DNA of 64,000 nucleotides from the NCBI RefSeq assembly GCF_045679555.1, contig NC_092091.1, positions 78,764,685 to 78,828,684 of the forward strand. The letters are read 5' to 3'. The notes beneath the pieces are model-generated. The model made no database searches, was not told where the DNA came from, and worked only from the letters and a program-made list of their open reading frames with translations. The position numbers and the translations under genes are program-made. Positions 24,419 through 35,935 of this stretch are shown piece by piece. Each line of letters opens with the position of its first letter. The stretch's first letter is position 1. This stretch comes from Salvelinus alpinus. Lineage: Eukaryota > Chordata > Actinopteri > Salmoniformes > Salmonidae.

Positions 24419-24420
24419 TT

Positions 24421-24555
24421 ATGAGCATAAATGACTCAAGGATGATACCTATTGACTTCTTAATGAACCGGCATGTGAAATTCCCTAAGTATGTTAATAA
24501 TGAGTGTTCTGATTTGATCTCTGTGATTATGAATTTGCTTGGATACCGGTTTTGA
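24421..24555 (+). CDS. 44-codon ORF of unknown function
   Basis: Begins ATG two bases after the previous stop; reads MSINDSRMIPIDFLMNRHVK to VIMNLLGYRF. No family recognised and could be chance. Confidence 0.2.
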   Translation: MSINDSRMIPIDFLMNRHVKFPKYVNNECSDLISVIMNLLGYRF

Positions 24556-25004
24556 ATTTGATCGGGATACCTGTTATTCTGTTTCCTATGTTAGTCAGCA
24601 CAGACTACTCAGTAAATACACCTCGTTATGGTTAAAGAAATTCCTGCTTAAGTCTCATCCATTCCTCGGGAACCTGTACACCTTCACTGTCAGTCATACT
24701 AACTGTCCAGCTACCAACACAGATTCAACTAATCTTTCAATTATTTAAAACGTCTATAGGATACTCAGCTGAGACCAGGAATAATTGATTTGGAGGCATC
24801 CAACATTATCGGTTATAACTATTGAAGATCCAAAAAAAGTTTTTTTCAGAAATACATATGGTTGACAGATTTCTATTATTATTAAAAAATAATAATAATA
24901 ATAATAAAAAATTATTATTATTTATCTTGTCTCATACCATGCTAATACACTAAAAAGCCATGCAAACAGCTGTGGAATTAACCCATAACCGGTGTGTCTT
25001 TTTG
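24556..25004. other. Spacer with AT-rich simple repeat
   Basis: Contains a further open stretch to 24748 with no recognised motif, a partial copy of the acidic unit (gcatccaacattatcggtta) near 24790, and a (taa)n/(tta)n palindromic run at about 24880-24925. Confidence 0.4.
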
Positions 25005-25328
25005 GGATCAAGAATTGCTCAAGAATACCAATAGGCGTGATCAGATCCTCTTCCCTATTACTGTATCATATAATGCACAGTCATATGCAAAACCATAAAA
25101 CTCTGACAAGAAAACATTGAAAACCTTAACATGACTACATATTGTCGCAACCAGACAGCAATGGCTGGAGCCTTTGGATGCTCGGTGCATGTAGTCATGT
25201 TAAGGTTTTCAATGTTTTCTTGTCGCAGTTTTATGGTTTTGCATATGACTGTGCATTATATGATACCATAATAGGGAAGAGGATCTGATCACGCCTATTG
25301 GTATTCTTGAGCAATTCTTGATCCCAAA
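25005..25328. repeat. Near-perfect long hairpin, about 136-bp arms
   Basis: ttttgggatcaagaattgct ... aacatgactaca (25005-25139) is repeated as its reverse complement (25190-25328), separated by a 50-base loop (cagacagcaatggctggagc). Only a few mismatches are present (for example actctgaca versus tgtcgcagt). The right arm abuts the broken end of LINE B exactly. Confidence 0.95.
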
Positions 25329-26925
25329 AGTTTGGAGGGTACTATTGTGTTAAATTCTGAGCTGTAGTCGATGAACAGCATTCTCACATAGGTATTCCTC
25401 TTGTCCAGATGGGTTAGGGCAGTGTGCAGTGTGGTTGCGATTGCATCGTCTGTGGACCTATTGGGGCGGTAAGCAAACTGGAGTGGGTCTAGGGTGTCAG
25501 GTAGGGTGGAGCTAATATGGTCCTTGACTAGTCTCTCAAAGCACTTCATGATGACGGAAGTGAGTGCTACGGGGCAGGTAGTCATTTAGCTCAGTTACCT
25601 TAGCTTTCTTGGGAACAGGAACAATGGTGGCCCTCTTGAAGCATGTGGGAACAGCAGACTGGGATAGCGATTGATTTAATATGTCCGTAAACACACCAGC
25701 CAGCTGGTCTGCGCATGCTCTGAGGTCGTGGCTGGGATGCCGTCTGGGCCTGCAGCCTTGCGAGGGTTAACACGTTTAAATGTTTTACTCACGTCGGCTG
25801 CAGTGAAGGAGAGTCCGCAGGTTTTGGTAGCGGGCTGTGTCAGTGGCACTGTATTGTCCTCAAAGCGAGCAAAGAAGTTATTTAGTCTGTCTGGGAGCAA
25901 GACATCCTGGTCCGCGACGGGGTTGGTTTTCTTTTTGTAATCTGTGATTGACTGTAGACCCTGCCACATACCTCGTGTCTGAGCCGTTGAATTGCAACTC
26001 TACTTTGTCTCTATACTGACGCTTAGCTTGTTTGATTTCCTTGCGGAGGGAATAGCTACACTGTTTGTATTTGGTCATATTTCCGGTCACCTTGCCCTGG
26101 TTAAAAGCAGTGGTTCGCGCTTTCAGTTTTGCGAATGCTGCCATCAATCCACGGTTTCTGGTTTGGGAATTATTTAATAGTTGCTGTGGATACGACATCG
26201 CCGATGCACTTCCTAATGAACTCACTCACCGAATCAGCGTATTCGTCAATGTTGTTGTTGGACGCAATGCTGAACATATCCCAATCCACGTGATCGAAGC
26301 AGTCTTGAAGTGTGGAATCAGATTGGTCGGACCAGCGTTGAACAGACGTGAGCGCGGGAGCTTCTTGTTTTAGTTTCTGTCTGTAGGCTGGAAGCAACAA
26401 AGTGGAGTCGTGGTCAGCTTTTCTGAAAGGAGGGCGGGGGAGGGCCTTATATGCATCGCGGAAGTTAGAATAACAATGATCCAGGGTTTTACCAGCCCTG
26501 GTTGCGCAATCGATATGTTGATAGAATTTAGGGAGTCTTGTTTTCAGATTAGCCTTGTTAAAATCCCCAGCTACAATGAATGCAACCTCAGGATATGTGG
26601 TTTCCAGTTTACATAGAGTCAAATAAAGTTAGTTCAGGGCCATCGATGTGTCTACTTGGGGGGGAATATATACGGCTGTGATTATAATCGAAGAGAATTC
26701 CCTTGGTAGATAATGCGGTCGACATTTGATTGTGAGGAATTCTAAGTCAGGTTTCTGTATGTTGTTATGATCACACCACGTCTCGTTAATCATAAGGCAT
26801 ACCCCCCCGCCCCTCTTCTTACCAGAAAGATGCTTGTTTCTGTCGGCGCGATGCGTGAAGAAACCAGCTGGTTGCACCGACTCCTATAGCGTCTCTCGAG
26901 TGAGCCATGTTTCCGTCAACTCTTT
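25329..26925 (-). mobile_element. L2-clade LINE copy B, truncated at both ends
   Basis: On the minus strand the sequence runs from the endonuclease (near 26.9 kb, AGDFNKANLKTRLPK at about 26.57 kb; LDHCYSNFRDAYKALPRPPF) into the reverse transcriptase ([57 protein letters not shown]) and stops abruptly at 25329, before the FADD motif. Several frameshifts. It lies between the hairpin and the right inverted-repeat arm. Confidence 0.9.
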
Positions 26926-27515
26926 GCCCCCTTACATGGGGAATAAACTCCCAGCTGCTCTAAAAATTGATGTTTTTGGTGTCTCTAGGTTCATCTCTAG
27001 ACTGCTGAATGAGGCCTGTTACCGCTTACTTACATAACCTTTAAAAGGAGTTTGTGAAGCCGTTCAGTCATGGATGTATGTAAAACATATTTAACACATA
27101 TTGCTTGTTTCAGAAGACTACTGTTGTACATTGAATCACCATTTATCCCTGTTACATCTTGATGTGATGGCTCTCTATGTCTGTACATAGTGTGAAAATA
27201 GGGTGGGTGTGGGGCCATCCTCTTTGAAATGTTCAAACACAACCCCCCCAGTCCAACGAGGTTCCTACACATCAATCATCATGACAACTTCAAAGGAATA
27301 GATGCAATATAGCCATAAAATAACAGACACACTCTAACACGTGACAACAGGAACAGGATGCACTTATATTGGCAAAACCACTTGACACTTTCCCGCCAGG
27401 ATTTCCTGGCCGGATGCCCATATTTGGGCATGTACGCGTCATCCACACATAGGGTCATAAATCAGACGTTTGACACGCTCCGTCTACTTTATTCTCTCTA
27501 ACATGTGTCTGACTT
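26926..27515 (-). repeat. Right arm of the large inverted repeat
   Basis: Reverse complement of 20668-20974 joined to 21388-21655, without the 410-bp extra piece. It abuts LINE B at its inner end. Confidence 0.9.
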
Positions 27516-27916
27516 GCACCGTTATGCAATTATTTAGAGGATATATACAAATAGCCAGTAGCGATGCGTAGGTACAGTAAAATCACTTGGGAAGCCAGAC
27601 AAAAAAAAGGTTGTAATATGCCTATGTGTTGTGATAATTGCGTTGTTTGGTCTATAACCTGTTAGTTCATATAAATTCAAACACATTTGTTACATCACAA
27701 AACCGGAGAGCAACCTCTGTCTGGTGAAGTCCACAAAACATATTGCATGTAATAAACAGTTACATGACCTACAGCTTGGTCAAGCAAGTTAATGTTTCTT
27801 ACATTTTTGGACCACTTAACAACTATTGATTTAGAACCACAGAGAGTTACCGGAAGTTGCAAAGAAAACAGGAGCTGCCTCCACTATTCCATTACCATTT
27901 CAACTTCAACATGTAA
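27516..27916. other. Unassigned sequence
   Basis: No gene or repeat recognised. Confidence 0.4.
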
Positions 27917-27921
27917 ATGTC

Positions 27922-28367
27922 TGTCACGACTACCACCAAAGTCGGCTCCTCTCCTTGTTCGGGCGGCGCTCTGCGGTCGACGTCACCGGTCTTCTAGCCA
28001 TCGCTGCTCCACCTTTAATTTTCCATTTGTTTTGTCTTGTTTTTCCGCACACCTGTTTTACATCCCCTCATCACTCTATGTGTATATTATCCTCTGTTCC
28101 CCACATGCCTGTGTGTGTAATTGTTCGTTACGTATCATGTGTGACGCTTCATGCTGGGGTTTTCGCCGGGTCTTGTTTGGAACCCGTGGTATTGTATGCT
28201 GTACAATATTTGTGTGACGAGTGCGCTATGCGCTTTTGCCTTTGGCGGGAGTGTCGTTACGCAGTTGCGTCCGACTGTTTTCCTTCTGCCAAATAAAGTG
28301 TGCCTGTTCACTCATCTCTGCTCTCCTGCACCTGACTTCAGTTCACCAGTTGCACACACTGTTGACA
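27922..28367 (+). mobile_element. Solo LTR (Gypsy-like)
   Basis: 446 bp from TGTCACGACTACC to GTTGACA, flanked by the 5-bp duplication atgtc (27917-27921 and 28368-28372). A polyadenylation signal aataaa is at 28291. No internal sequence remains, so it is the product of LTR-LTR recombination. The ORFs crossing it are spurious. Confidence 0.88.
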
Positions 28368-28483
28368 ATGTCATCAAATCACCTCTGCTTAGTCTAATAC
28401 AGTGACAACTAAGAGATACCAAAAACCATTTAGTCCAATCAATGTAAGCTAAATATGATGTGGCTGTCCATGGTACTGATTTG

Positions 28484-28486
28484 TCT

Positions 28487-28571
<85 letters not shown>
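28484..28571. repeat. (GT)n microsatellite
   Basis: About 40 uninterrupted gt dinucleotides. Confidence 0.98.
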
Positions 28572-28573
<2 letters not shown>

Positions 28574-31023
28574 CATGCAAGTAGAAAAACATGTTGACTC
28601 ACCCTACTTGTAGAGAAATGCTATTGCCATCCTCCTCTCTTTCATGTTGACGAAACCATCTATCGATCTCTCATACAATACACACTTAAATTTTTTGTTG
28701 ACCTAGGCTACCTGGCTAAAATGCTTGCTCGCTGGCCTAACTTCCTTTCAATGGCAATGTTAGCTAGTTAACATTAGGACTTCTACATCTAGCTACATAT
28801 TGAACTTCCATCCTCTCAGGCCAGGGGCACAACAATGTATGAATTTATAGTTGGATCAGATTCTATGTTATAATCATTGGCGAGTACAGAGAATTAAGTC
28901 AAACCACAAGTCCAAATCTCTATCTCCATCCATGGCTAATTTAGGAAAGGCCCATTTTAGCTAGCTAGCTTGCCACCAGAGGATAACAACACAACAAGAT
29001 GCAACAATTCAAGTTGTTTCTGTCAATGACGTATGCTCTTGATGTAATGTGATTGGAGTGATGCCAAATCCAAACTGGCTTCCCTTGACACTTTTTTTGG
29101 GTGCGCCAGGATCATTCACAGTTGAGCTCACTCAGTTTAGCTCAATGCTGATTGGCTATTTATTTATTTAAATTTTTTCATCAAGGGAGGCCAAATACTC
29201 ACTGGATTCCCTTGTATTCAATACTACGGGCAGCAACAATGTCATACTCTTTTGGACCAGACAGCATTAGATAGATGGCCTACACATACAGAGACAGAGG
29301 GGTACTGTTTTTGCTCGATCTGATGCCTTCTCAGGTGACATACGTTCAGCCTCTTGCGAATCATAGGAAAATTATGAAACAGAGAGATGACAGATACATT
29401 ATTTTAGATATTTTTTTCTTTATCAATTTTTTGGGTAAGCCTAGCTTCACTTGGCAGCCATGAATACACGCCACTGCAAATAGCTAATTCTAGCAACCAA
29501 TGTTCTAGTATTAATTTAGAGGAAAGCAGCTCAAATTGGTACCCAAGCGTGTCAAATATCAATAGTCCTTTTAAATTATAGACCTATAGTCAATCAAATA
29601 ATTACTTTGTAAAACGAGGAATGCATTTACTCAATTCAACTAATATAATTTATTAGTCACAAAATGATTGACACCAACAATGAATGTACCTGAAATACAT
29701 TTTACATTACAGATTAACACAGTTTAAATGACTATCACCAATAGGCTGAGACTTAACATGGTTACACTGTCTTCAGTTCAGAATAATCTCTATGAGAAAA
29801 ACTGTGTGTCTGATACACAGGAGCTTGGTAGCAAGTACCTCAAAGTATGAGTGAATTCACTTCCCTTTTAAACAAATTCAAGTGGGAATGCACCCCCAAC
29901 CTGAATTAAAATGTCTTAGCATGTTGCTAGTAAATATTAAAGACAGGAACAGATCACACAGATTATATTCTAATCAACTCAGTTTGAATGTTCTGACACA
30001 ACAGGGATGTGCCTGATAACTAGTACAACTTCAATCCAGTCACTTTAAAATACATCAACCAGAAAACACATAATGCAATTAGACATATCAAAATGTGCAG
30101 CTCTTTATCAGCTCTTGAAACAAACCAAACTCAAATGTAATTCACACAGTAACATGAATTTAGTCAATTGAAGTTTATCAGTCTTCACACCTCTCCTGGC
30201 GACAGTGACCCCAGGATTTCCATGAGAACGTCTCATCCTGGAGGTTGCCTTGGAGATGCAAATATACAGCCATCCATCCAGACAAATTGAATCCACACGC
30301 CAGGCCGGCGTCAGCAAGTCGCTAGACGCATCTTCATCACTGGCCTTCATCATCATTCACATTTGTTCACTCTAATTTTCCACTACATTGTGGAATTTGT
30401 AGTTTAATAAAAAATATTTAAAAAACTGAAAAACCTGAAACTATAGGAAAATATATTTCAAAAAAAGCTACAGGAAACATACTTTTTCACACAAGGCACA
30501 TTTCCGAGCCATTTGGAAAATGTTTGGCAAAATTAGAGTTACCTACTTCTCCAGGCACTACTGCACCACTGGCAATAGTTTGGTATGCAGCAAAGACATT
30601 CACCATTTCCAGTCATTCATGACATACCTATGTCTATGCTTTGGAGTTACAGTGCTGGAGTTCTGTTCATGAATGCTCTTCGTCAAAGCACTAAATAATC
30701 CATGTCAAGATTGTATCATGATTTACAACAGGCCTCAAAGTCTGTGAAGAAGTGAGCGGAAGTAATGTACATTTCCCTTTCCTATAGCACCTCTTCTACT
30801 CAAGAGAGGAGTTGGTTACACTGTTAACATCAGGGTCTCATATTGTTTCATGTTTGTGGACGGAAACTTAAATTAATCTTCTTTCAAACTCTCTTCATGA
30901 CATAGTTAAATTATAAACATTTATATCAGTTCCAGTGGAGCCACACAAGACCATGATTTCTTTCCTATGATCAGCGTGGCACGTAACTTGTGCTCCCCTA
31001 AATGTCTTTCTGAAACATCTCCG
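28572..31023. other. Unassigned sequence up to the assembly gap
   Basis: No recognised gene. A minus-strand ORF at 30108-30356 has no family match I can name. Just left of the gap the minus strand reads EMFQKDI and a stop, which could be the end of the GVIN-like coding region or nothing. Confidence 0.35.
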
Positions 31024-31123
31024 NNNNNNNNNNNNNNNNNNNNNNNNNNNNNNNNNNNNNNNNNNNNNNNNNNNNNNNNNNNNNNNNNNNNNNNNNNNNN
31101 NNNNNNNNNNNNNNNNNNNNNNN
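31024..31123. other. Assembly gap (100 N)
   Basis: Exactly 100 N, a conventional placeholder for a gap of unknown size. It cuts the GVIN-like exon. Confidence 0.99.
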
Positions 31124-31422
31124 AAACAGGGCAGTTATCAGGTCCAGTGGATTAATGACATCGCTGCTATCAGTGTCAGTGTTCAGGTTGTCTACACCAT
31201 AATAGGAAACATCCTGGTCAGTGGTCAGACATTTCACACTCCTAGCATTCACATTTGCCATCATTAATTTCTTCAGGAAGGCCCCTGGAAGTGACTGCAT
31301 AGTGGTAAGAGGTTCATCTGATGTAGTATCAGCATTTATCTCAAGGACAGAACTTAACGTCAGCTTGTTTTCATAATGATCTTCTAGTCCAGTCTTTGAC
31401 AACAGCTCCCTGAGACAGAGTC
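31124..31422 (-). CDS. VLIG/GVIN1-like (very large inducible GTPase) exon, 5' part
   Basis: Downstream of an acceptor (tttctattcacag) the minus strand reads LRELLSKTGLEDHYENKLTL, SSVLEINADTTSDEPL, LPGAFLKKLMMANVNARSVK and NPLDLITALF before entering the gap. The L-x-L-x-K-L-T-L-S-S-x-L-E-I block, the FLKKLMM segment and S-D-x-I-N-P-L-D-L-I-T-A-L-F are hallmarks of the interferon-inducible very large GTPase and URGCP-related family, just upstream of the G domain. In this family the remainder (about 1000 or more residues) is usually one long exon; here it is missing, hidden by the gap or deleted. Upstream on the same strand are three FN3 exons, as in fish GVIN-like proteins. Such proteins are cytosolic/nuclear and interferon-induced; their exact role is unknown. 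Confidence 0.8.
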
Positions 31423-31756
31423 CTGTGAATAGAAATGAAAAAATAGCCATGATTACAAATCCTCTTCAACGTGTAGCAGAAAAGCACACTAACTGGTGTT
31501 TACACTGTACTTTGGATGAAGTTAAAGCAAGCAGAGGCAGACCATCTCTGAGACACAGTGACTCATAGAAATGGAAGCAAGCATGTGAATTCAGATACAG
31601 TTTGAGCTCTGAATCCATTAAGCTCCTTAACTCCTAAGGGAGCTGTTATGAGACCAGATTCAGTATGGTAATTTCTGTTTGGTTAAATTTGGAAACAACC
31701 ATTTTACTGCAAAACCAATTAAATATCCATTAAATTGAGAAATTGTCAACTATTGT
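31423..31756 (-). other. Intron sequence upstream of the GVIN-like exon
   Basis: Contains gcaagcagaggcagacc ... agtgactcatag, a motif also found next to the FN3 modules (50030 and 51360), so it is part of the duplicated intron backbone. Confidence 0.5.
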
Positions 31757-32487
31757 GATAGAACTATATCAGTATCTATACATTACAGCATGGAATAAAG
31801 GTACAATAACATGTCCAGTTTCTAGAACTATATCAGTATCTCTATACATTACAGCATGGAATAAAGGTACAATAACATGTCCTGTTTCTAGATCTATATC
31901 AGTATCTCTATACATTACAGCATGGAATAAAGGTACAATAACATGTCCTGTTTCTAGAACTATATCAGTATCTCTCTACATTACAGCATGGAATAAAGGT
32001 ACAATAACATGTCCTGTTTCTAGCACTATATCAGTATCTCTATACATTACAGCATGGAATAAAGGTACAATAACATGTCCTGTTTCTAGAACTATATCAG
32101 TATCGCTATACATTACAGCATGGAATAAAGGTACAATAACATGTCCTGTTTCTAGAACTATATCAGTATCTCTATACATTACAGCATGGAATAAAGGTAC
32201 AATAACATGTCCTGTTTCTAGAACTATATCAGTATCTCTATACATTACAGCATGGAATAAAGATACAATAACAGGTCCTGTTTCTAGAACTATATCAGTA
32301 TCTCTATACATTACAGCATGGAATAAAGGTACAATAACATGTCCTGTTTCTAGAACTATATCAGTATCTCTATACATTACAGCATGGAATAAAGGTACAA
32401 TAACATGTCCTGTTTCTAGAACTATATCAGTATCTCTATACATTACAGCATGGAATAAAGGTACAATAACATGTCCTGTTTCTGTAG
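31757..32487. repeat. 66-bp minisatellite, 11 copies
   Basis: Unit: gaactatatcagtatctcta, tacattacagcatggaataa, aggtacaataacatgtcctg, tttcta. The first unit is 64 bp. Being a multiple of 3, it gives a spurious 249-codon ORF. Confidence 0.97.
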
Positions 32488-34105
32488 TGTGAGGCTGCTT
32501 GATGTACACGTAGTGAACACGCCCTGGTCAGGAAGCTAGTCTATTGCAGGGCCTTAACCCCAATATATCTCCTTAATGCTGAGTGCCAAGCAGAGACTCA
32601 TTTAGTCTCCTTAATGCTGAGTGCCAAGCAGAGACTCATTTAGTCTCCTTAATGCTGAGTGCCAAGCAGAGACTCATTTAGTCTCCTTAATGCTGAGTGC
32701 CAAGCAGAGACTCATTTAGTCTCCTTAATGCTGAGTGCCAAGCAGAGACTCATTTAGTCTCCTTAATGCTGAGTGCCAAGAAGAGACTCATTTAGTCTCC
32801 TTAATGCTGAGTGCCAAGCAGAGACTCATTTAGTCTCCTTAATGCTGAGTGCCAAGCAGAGACTCATTTAGTCTCCTTAATGCTGAGTGCCAAGCAGAGA
32901 CTGATTTAGTCTCCTTAATGTTGAGTGCCAAGCAGAGACTCATTTAGTCTCCTTAATGCTGAGTGCCAAGCAGAGACTCATTTAGTCTCCTTAATGCTGA
33001 GTGCCAAGCAGAGACTCATTTAGTCTCCTTAATGCTGAGTGCCAAGCAGAGACTCATTTAGTCTCCTTAATGCTGAGTGCCAAGCAGAGACTCATTTAGG
33101 CTCCTTAATGCTGAGTGCCAAGCAGAGACTCATTTAGTCTCCTTAATGCTGAGTGCCAAGCAGAGACTCATTTAGTCTCCTTAATGCTGAGTGCCAAGCA
33201 GAGACTCATTTAGTCTCCTTAATGCTGAGTGCCAAGCAGAGACTAATTTAGTCTCCTTAATGCTGAGTGCCAAGCAGAGACTCATTTAGTCTCCTTAATG
33301 CTGAGTGCCAAGCAGAGACTCATTTAGTCTCCTTAATGCTGAGTGCCAAGCAGAGACTCATTTAGTCTCCTTAATGCTGAGTGCCAAGAAGAGACTCATT
33401 TAGTCTCCTTAATGCTGAGTGCCAAGCAGAGACTCATTTAGTCTCCTTAATGCTGAGTGCCAAGCAGAGACTCATTTAGTCTCCTTAATGCTGAGTGCCA
33501 AGCAGAGAATGATTTAGTCTCCTTAATGTTGAGTGCCAAGCAGAGACTCATTTAGTCTCCTTAATGCTGAGTGCCAAGCAGAGACTCATTTAGTCTCCTT
33601 AATGCTGAGTGCCAAGCAGAGACTCATTTAGTCTCTATATTGCTGAGTGCCAAGCAGAGACTCATTTAGTCTCCTTAATGCTGAGTGCCAAGCAGAGACT
33701 CATTTAGTCTCCTTAATGCTGAGTGCCAAGCAGAGACTCATTTAGTCTCCTTAATGCTGAGTGCCAAGCAGAGACTCATTTAGTCTCCTTAATGCTGAGT
33801 GCCAAGCAGAGACTCATTTAGTCTCCTTAATGTTGAGTGCCAAGCAGAGACTCATTTAGTCTCCTTAATGCTGAGTGCCAAGCAGAGACTCATTTAGTCT
33901 CCTTAATGCTGAGTGCCATGCAGAGACTCATTTAGTCTCCTTAATGCTGAGTGCCAAGCAGAGACTCATTTAGTCTCCTTAATGCTGAGTGCCAAGCAGA
34001 GACTCATTCAGTCCCAGTTTTACACTGTTTGGTATGACTCGGCCGGGGATCAAACTCCCAACCTACCAATCACAGGGCGGACACTAACCACAAGGCCAGT
34101 GGTTG
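32480..34105 (-). mobile_element. tRNA-derived SINE expanded by an internal 38-bp array
   Basis: On the minus strand the head ccactggccttgtggttagt with ggttgggagtttgatccccg (34100-34035) is a tRNA-like promoter. It leads into gtgtaaaactgggactgaatgagtctctgcttggcactcagcattaagg, the usual SINE body; the tail (gatatattggggttaaggcc ... gtagtgaacacgtacatcaagcagcctcacac-like) is at 32570-32487. Between them the body segment is repeated about 38 times. The family resembles the HE1/V-SINE type of fish. Confidence 0.75.
32569..34013. repeat. 38-bp minisatellite, about 38 copies, with higher-order structure
   Basis: Unit: ctccttaatgctgagtgcca then agcagagactcatttagt. Marker variants recur at a fixed offset: aagaagag at 32781 and 33389, tgatttag at 32903 and 33511, aatgttgag at 32921 and 33529. 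All are exactly 608 bp (16 units) apart; a third aatgttgag at 33833 is 304 bp (8 units) further. Confidence 0.97.
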
Positions 34106-34426
34106 GTCAAATGAGACACCAAAATATTCTTGACATTCCTCACAAACACTGTTTTCCCTTCACTTTGGGCTGTTGTTGAGTCACATGCAATATTGTCAGA
34201 AAATGACTTCCTGGATCAGCTGATGATGGAAAGTGTCCTGGCGTAACTAAACATCTGGACACCAAATACTCATCCAAATATTACGTGTAATAATTGAGGA
34301 ACAACGTTAATGACAGTAGCGATTTTGGTTTTATGAATCAAGAATTAGATAGTACAGGTGGTTATACATAGCTACTGTTTAGTTGCAGTTCTGGGGGGAT
34401 GTTAGTATACTATATGTTGTGTTATC
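34106..34426. other. Unassigned intronic sequence
   Basis: Nothing recognised. Confidence 0.4.
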
Positions 34427-34632
34427 CTATGTGATGGTATGTGATGGTATGTGATGCTATGTGATGGTATGTGATGCTATGTGATGCTATGTGATGGTAT
34501 GTGATGCTATTTTATGCTATGTGATGGTATGTGATGGTATGTGATGGTATGTGATGGTATGTGATGCGATGTGATGCTATGTGATGGTATGTGATGCTAT
34601 GTGATGCTATGTGATGGTATGTGATGGTATGT
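34427..34632. repeat. 10-bp tandem repeat
   Basis: About 20 copies of tatgtgatgg/tatgtgatgc. Confidence 0.95.
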
Positions 34633-35570
34633 CATGGCTGAGCTGCAGCATTCTGTCTACTCTCTGTACGATGGCTTCTGTTATATCACCATGTATTATT
34701 TTCCATTACAAATGTCCATCAGCTAAGTGCAGCGTTTCTTTATCATGGTCCAATAGAAGGGATTCAGTTCATTGTGTAGTCTGCTCAGGATCCATCTCTC
34801 TGCTAATCTCATGACCTACAGAAAAGAGGACAACATGCACGTCGAAGAGTATCTCTCCTCTCTCAGTAGCACAAGTATGAGTCCAAGTTAAGGCAACAGT
34901 GTTGTATTTACATTCTGCTTTTCCAGAGGCGGTCCATATGATAACTTATGGGTTCTTCAGTCTGAAATACACAAAAGGTTCCTTCCCTTTAAGCATGATC
35001 TCTTAAGTTATGTTTGCATTATGGACACTTGCATGTATACCGTACTCTCATACACTCCTAGATAAAATAATTAGCATGGAACATCAGTCATCATCACTAG
35101 AACCAACACTGCTTTGTCCTGTCATGTTATGCTACCTGCATACTGAGCATCTGTTCAACATTGATGCTAGCAACCAATGACAATATACTGGAACTTATCA
35201 CGGTTCTGGTTCCTTCGTCAACGCTGACCGCTAGCTCTGAGCTATGGGCCACTCAATGCTGCATCAACGCTGATACTGCTTCTCCTGTAGTCCCGGTTTC
35301 ACCCTCAAGATCAGGGACCATGATCCTCTGCTCTACGATGTTACATTTGTTTGATTCTGAGATTGTGGAGCTACATGACTTCCTGCAGTATTGCTTTATG
35401 ATCATGATTGTGTCAGCCGTCCAGTAGCTATGTTACATAGGTAGAATATCCTTCTATATCAAGATGACAGCTCATCCTGCCTCAGCAAAGCCACCCAGTG
35501 GTGCATCTATTGGTCACTAAATCTGGAGACCTAGGATCATGAAGAAATGGCTAGCTGGAGCTGAAAATAT
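34633..35570. other. Unassigned intronic sequence
   Basis: No recognisable coding or repeat features; short ORFs are not convincing. Confidence 0.4.
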
Positions 35571-35576
35571 TTGCCA

Positions 35577-35923
35577 TGGGTCCCCAGATCCTCAAAAGGT
35601 TCTACACCTGCACCATCGAGAGCATCCTGACCAGTTGCATCACCGCCTGGTATGGCAATTGCTCTGCATCTGACTCTAAGGCGTTACAGAGGGTAATGCG
35701 TACAGCCCAGTATATCACTGGGGCCAAGCTTCCTGCCATCCAGGACCTATATACTAGGTGGTGTCAGAGGAAGGCCCAAAAATGTGTTAAGGACTCCAGT
35801 CACCCAGGTCATAGACTGTTCTTGCTTCTACCGCACGGCAAGCGGTACCGGAGCATCAAGTCTAGGTCCTTAAGGCTCCTTAACAGCTTCTACCCCCAAG
35901 CCATAAGACTGCTGAACAATTAA
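35577..35923 (+). pseudogene. L2-clade LINE copy E, C-terminal fragment
   Basis: 115-codon frame: FYTCTIESILTSCITAWYGN, ALQRVMRTAQYITGAKLPAI, CQRKAQKCVKD, SRSLRLLNSFYPQAIRLLNN and a stop. This is the conserved C-terminal region of L2 ORF2 (compare copy D at 48.65-48.98 kb) from a related but different subfamily. 5'-truncated before the reverse transcriptase. Confidence 0.88.
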
Positions 35924-35935
35924 TCAAATGGCCAC

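Noticed and set aside
27792..28405. Overlapping ORFs of 84-141 codons
   Set aside because: They lie across a solo LTR with a target duplication and have no recognisable domains.
30998..31450. A continuous minus-strand ORF running through the N gap
   Set aside because: The 100 N give an arbitrary frame; the sequence left of the gap cannot be assumed to be in phase with the GVIN-like exon.
31743..32509. Long ORFs on both strands with 22-residue repeats
   Set aside because: Artefact of the 66-bp minisatellite.
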